A model generated the notes under the pieces. That model was given only the letters and a program-made list of their open reading frames with translations. It was not told the origin of the DNA and ran no database searches. Shown here piece after piece: positions 43,994-46,332 of a stretch of 46,332 bases of DNA; position 1 is the first letter of the stretch, and each line of letters begins with the position of its first letter. Origin of the DNA: an uncultured Bacteroidia bacterium (GTDB lineage: Bacteria > Bacteroidota > Bacteroidia > Bacteroidales > UBA932). A program made the position numbers and the translations under genes. The stretch spans positions 1-46,332 of the forward strand of contig CADBRH010000047.1 of assembly GCA_902797035.1 (NCBI GenBank), given 5' to 3'.

Positions 43994-45619
43994 CTACAGA
44001 CTCTTGGGAGCGCTGCTCTTGCTCTGGGTGTTGCCTTCTCCGCCAAGGGCCCAGTAGAGGTTGCTCTGCTGGTCGCGGGTGCCACCCTGATACTTGGAAG
44101 GCATCATCGCGGAGTTGGTGTTGTACTCGTTGTCCGGGTAAGGGATACGCTGCACGATATTGCCCTCGCCCACAAGGGAGCTGGGGTGGATGGTCGGATA
44201 AGTCAACACACCGCTGAAATAATCCGGATAACCGGTCCTGCGCTGGTCGCACCATGCCTCGGCCGAGTTCGGGAACATCGCGATCCACTTCTGGATCATC
44301 ACGCTCCTGAGGGCGTTCTCACCGCTTCCGAAGGACGGCAGGGCGGCGATGTAGGCGTTCTTGTCCGCCTCGCTGACCGTAGCGGTGCCGCCGGAGGTCT
44401 GGATAATGAATCCAACCTCATCCATGGAGGCCTTGATACCCTCCTTCCAGAACGCCTCGGCGTCGCCGGACATCCATCCGCGGAGAACAGCCTCAGCCTT
44501 AAGGAAGCAAGTCTCGGAATAGGTGGCCAGACACCAGGAGAGGTTCTCCTTGCGGGTGTTGTGGAAGTTGAAATAGAAGAAACCGTTCTTGTCGTAGCAG
44601 TTCAGCAGGGCGAACGAGCGGTCTCCACCGTGGGCCTTCTTGACGTCGGCGCGGGTGTCGATGGCGTAGTTACCGTTCGGGAAACCGTCCCAGCCGCTGC
44701 CGCTGATAGCGCCGGTTCCTTCAGCGAACCAGAATCCGCGGCGAGGATCCACGATGCCGGTGGCGTAACCCTTGTTGACGCCGTTCATCATATCCATGAA
44801 GTCGGCGCTGGTGAAGGTGTTGGCCCAATCGTAGAAGGTCCTGTCATAGTAGTCACCCCAGACATAGGTGTCGCAGTTGACGCGGGCGTAGTCGCTGGGG
44901 GCGCTCATTGCTCCGGCAACGGCTCCAGAGAACGCAGCCTTAAGGGAAGCGGCCTCGCTGGTGTTGCTCATACGCATGGCGAGACGCATAATCAGGGTGT
45001 TGGCCAGTTTCTTCCACTTGCTCCAGTCGTTGGCGTACACGAGATCGTAGTCGCCGAAAGTCTTGGTCCCGGGAGATGAGAGAAGAGCCACGTCGGCCTG
45101 AAGCCTGCTCACCAGGTCGGGATAGATATCCTTGATGGAGTTGTAAGGCATCGTGACGCCCTGGCCGGCGTAATTGCCCTCGGCGTCCTTGTAAGGGGCG
45201 TCGCCGTAGCGGTCGATAACGCGGAGCCAGAGAATTACGTTCCAGATGTCGTTGGCGGCCTTCATCCCGTTGTAGTCGGTGTCGTCACCGATGATGGTGT
45301 TGATCAGGTGATACTCCGGAAGACGCTCTGTGTAGAAATCACGCCAGTAGATATTGCCCCAACCCTCGTTGTAACGCCAGTAGTCCGTCCAGCCGAGACC
45401 CTCGGCGAAGTAGTGGGCGTACATGTCGTCATTGAGGTTGAAGTTACGCTGGTGGTCGTTTGACATGCCGTGATAAACGCAGCGGGCGAACACCATGTGA
45501 GCCTGCACGGAGCTGGCTGTCAGCGCTGTGGAGCTGGTGTTCATCTCATCGAACTTCTCGGTGCAGGAAACCGCGAGAAGGGCGATGGAAGCCATTACTA
45601 GAATAATATACTTTTTCAT
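43994..45619 (-). CDS. SusD/RagB-family glycan-binding outer-membrane lipoprotein
   Basis: This is the surface lipoprotein that captures glycan over the SusC pore. From the start used here it has 541 residues with lipobox AVSC (C19) after MKKYIILVMASIALL. The helical TPR-like N-terminal half (IWNVILWLRVIDRYGDAPY, WKKLANTLIMRLAMRMSN) and the C-terminal LRSVMIQKWIAMFPNSAEAW, RRTGYP and IVQRIPYPDNEYNTN are typical of SusD-like proteins. I chose 45619 over the longer frame to 45688 because it gives the lipoprotein signal at the N-terminus and avoids overlapping SusC. It begins 14 nt after the susC stop. Confidence 0.94.
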   Translation of the reverse strand: MKKYIILVMASIALLAVSCTEKFDEMNTSSTALTASSVQAHMVFARCVYHGMSNDHQRNFNLNDDMYAHYFAEGLGWTDYWRYNEGWGNIYWRDFYTERLPEYHLINTIIGDDTDYNGMKAANDIWNVILWLRVIDRYGDAPYKDAEGNYAGQGVTMPYNSIKDIYPDLVSRLQADVALLSSPGTKTFGDYDLVYANDWSKWKKLANTLIMRLAMRMSNTSEAASLKAAFSGAVAGAMSAPSDYARVNCDTYVWGDYYDRTFYDWANTFTSADFMDMMNGVNKGYATGIVDPRRGFWFAEGTGAISGSGWDGFPNGNYAIDTRADVKKAHGGDRSFALLNCYDKNGFFYFNFHNTRKENLSWCLATYSETCFLKAEAVLRGWMSGDAEAFWKEGIKASMDEVGFIIQTSGGTATVSEADKNAYIAALPSFGSGENALRSVMIQKWIAMFPNSAEAWCDQRRTGYPDYFSGVLTYPTIHPSSLVGEGNIVQRIPYPDNEYNTNSAMMPSKYQGGTRDQQSNLYWALGGEGNTQSKSSAPKSL

Positions 45620-45633
45620 AAGGCGGTGTCTGT

Positions 45634-46332
45634 TTAGAAGCCGATAGTGATGGAAGCGCCGAAATTGCGCGTGGTCGGATACGGGCACATGTCAAACGCT
45701 GAGGCGAAGATGGACGTATCTGTGGAAGAGCCATCCGGAGTGGTTCCGGGGGTGTGGGAGATCAGGTAGACAAGGTTGCTACCATAGACAGAGAACCTGG
45801 CTGTCCTGATGAATCCGCCCGCGAAGCGGTCAAGGCATTTGCGGGAGATGTTGTAGCCGATGGAGGCCTCGCCGAGTTTCAGGAACGAGGCGTCATACAT
45901 GAACTCCTCGGCCGGGGAGTTGGTCCAGAACTTCTGGGCGTCCACGGTGGTGCCGTTGAAGGAGTAGCTCGAACGCTCCTCGGTACGGGCGGCGGTACCT
46001 GCGTGGGCGGCGCTATATTCAGTCACGGAGAAGAGCTTGCCACCCTTCTTGAAGTTGAACAGGGCATTGGCGCTGAACTGCTTCCAGTCGATATTCAGAC
46101 CGAAGGAGCCGGTGAAGTCAGGCTGGACGGAGCCAAGGAACACCTCGGACTGGGAGACGGGGAGACCGTCCTTCATCTCGATCTTGCCGGAGGCGTCACG
46201 GACGTAACCGGTGCCGTAGATGGAGCCGATGGGCTCGCCCTCGATGGCGCGGACATAGACTCCGGCGCTGCCGGTCATGTGACCCAGCTCATACTGGTCA
46301 ACCTTGATGCCAGCCTCGGCGTCCTCGTAGAG
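45634..46332 (-). CDS. SusC/RagA TonB-dependent outer-membrane transporter, C-terminal part (cut by window edge)
   Basis: The frame is open from the stop at 45634 to the right edge, giving the last 232 residues; the rest lies outside the window. The segment VRAIEGEPIGSIYGTGYVRD, then FLGSVQPDFTGSFGLNIDWK, FLKLGEASIGYNIS, ARFSVYGSNLVYL and the final ASITIGF are classic for the C-terminal barrel of SusC-like proteins, ending in an aromatic residue. With SusD it forms the import complex of the PUL. The true start, and any TonB box or N-terminal signalling domain, cannot be seen. Confidence 0.95.
   Translation of the reverse strand, partial: LYEDAEAGIKVDQYELGHMTGSAGVYVRAIEGEPIGSIYGTGYVRDASGKIEMKDGLPVSQSEVFLGSVQPDFTGSFGLNIDWKQFSANALFNFKKGGKLFSVTEYSAAHAGTAARTEERSSYSFNGTTVDAQKFWTNSPAEEFMYDASFLKLGEASIGYNISRKCLDRFAGGFIRTARFSVYGSNLVYLISHTPGTTPDGSSTDTSIFASAFDMCPYPTTRNFGASITIGF

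Noticed and set aside
45620-45688. N-terminal extension of SusD
   Set aside because: It would overlap the end of susC and displace the lipoprotein signal from the N-terminus.
10194-46332. Assignment of the PUL to rhamnogalacturonan II
   Set aside because: GH78, GH106, GH95, GH2 and GH43 also occur in RG-II loci, but the window shows no pectin lyase, GH28, GH105 or other RG-II hallmark families, while GH92, GH99-like genes and phosphatases are unexpected there. Kept only as an alternative.
1-46332. Insertion sequences, prophage, CRISPR arrays, tRNA genes
   Set aside because: I saw no transposase, integrase, regularly spaced repeats or cloverleaf sequence; nothing marks recent mobility of the locus.

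Overview
The window looks like chromosomal DNA of a fairly GC-rich member of the Bacteroidales. The evidence is a SusC/SusD pair, many lipoprotein glycosidases, a XylR-type AraC regulator, AT-rich intergenic spacers and promoters of the Bacteroides type (TTTG - about 19-20 nt - TAnnTTTG). The genus cannot be fixed from what is here. I support 27 protein-coding genes, one of them cut by the right edge. No gap between genes exceeds 300 bases; the longest gene-free stretch is positions 1-238.

Left part (1-10187). Positions 79-172 carry a very good minus-strand promoter with an A-tract upstream element and a transcript start that resembles a Bacteroidales rRNA leader, so an rRNA operon probably begins just outside the window. 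Diverging from it is a plus-strand group: a small membrane protein, an OPT-family peptide transporter, peptidase T (pepT) and a lipoprotein GH106-type alpha-L-rhamnosidase. The transporter and peptidase form an evident peptide uptake and hydrolysis pair. Next come divergent L-threonine 3-dehydrogenase (minus) and glycine C-acetyltransferase (plus), the two steps from threonine to glycine plus acetyl-CoA, and then an MgtC/SapB-family membrane protein.

Right part (9552-46332). Every gene is on the minus strand and most gaps are 0-45 nt, so this is one giant polysaccharide utilization locus (PUL) read from right to left. The order of transcription is: SusC (partial), SusD, GH92 with PA14, a five-bladed-propeller glycosidase-like protein, a metallophosphoesterase, a WbsX/GH99-like protein, GH43, a GH71/99-like protein with a CBM9-like domain, GH95, a GH78-GH3 fusion, an MBL-fold hydrolase, GH3, GH106, a DUF2490 barrel, GH78, GH2, DUF4838 with PA14, a histidine acid phosphatase, a XylR-type regulator, a phosphodiesterase-like enzyme with PA14, and MgtC. 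The only sizeable gap, 113 nt between susD and GH92, holds a 15-bp stem hairpin that may set the ratio of transport genes to enzymes.

Taken together the enzymes suit a highly branched glycan rich in alpha-L-rhamnose, carrying fucose or L-galactose, pentose and alpha-mannose-like caps. Four hydrolases of phosphatase or metallo-hydrolase type inside the same unit suggest that the glycan, or something attached to it, carries phosphate or another ester. This is inference; no polysaccharide lyase, sulfatase, endo-polygalacturonase or rhamnose/fucose catabolic gene is present in the window. The most unusual points are the GH78-GH3 double enzyme, three different catalytic heads sharing one PA14 type, two unrelated metallo-enzymes with nearly the same Tat-lipoprotein leader, and several heads without a clear known activity (DUF4838, the two GH99-like proteins, the propeller).
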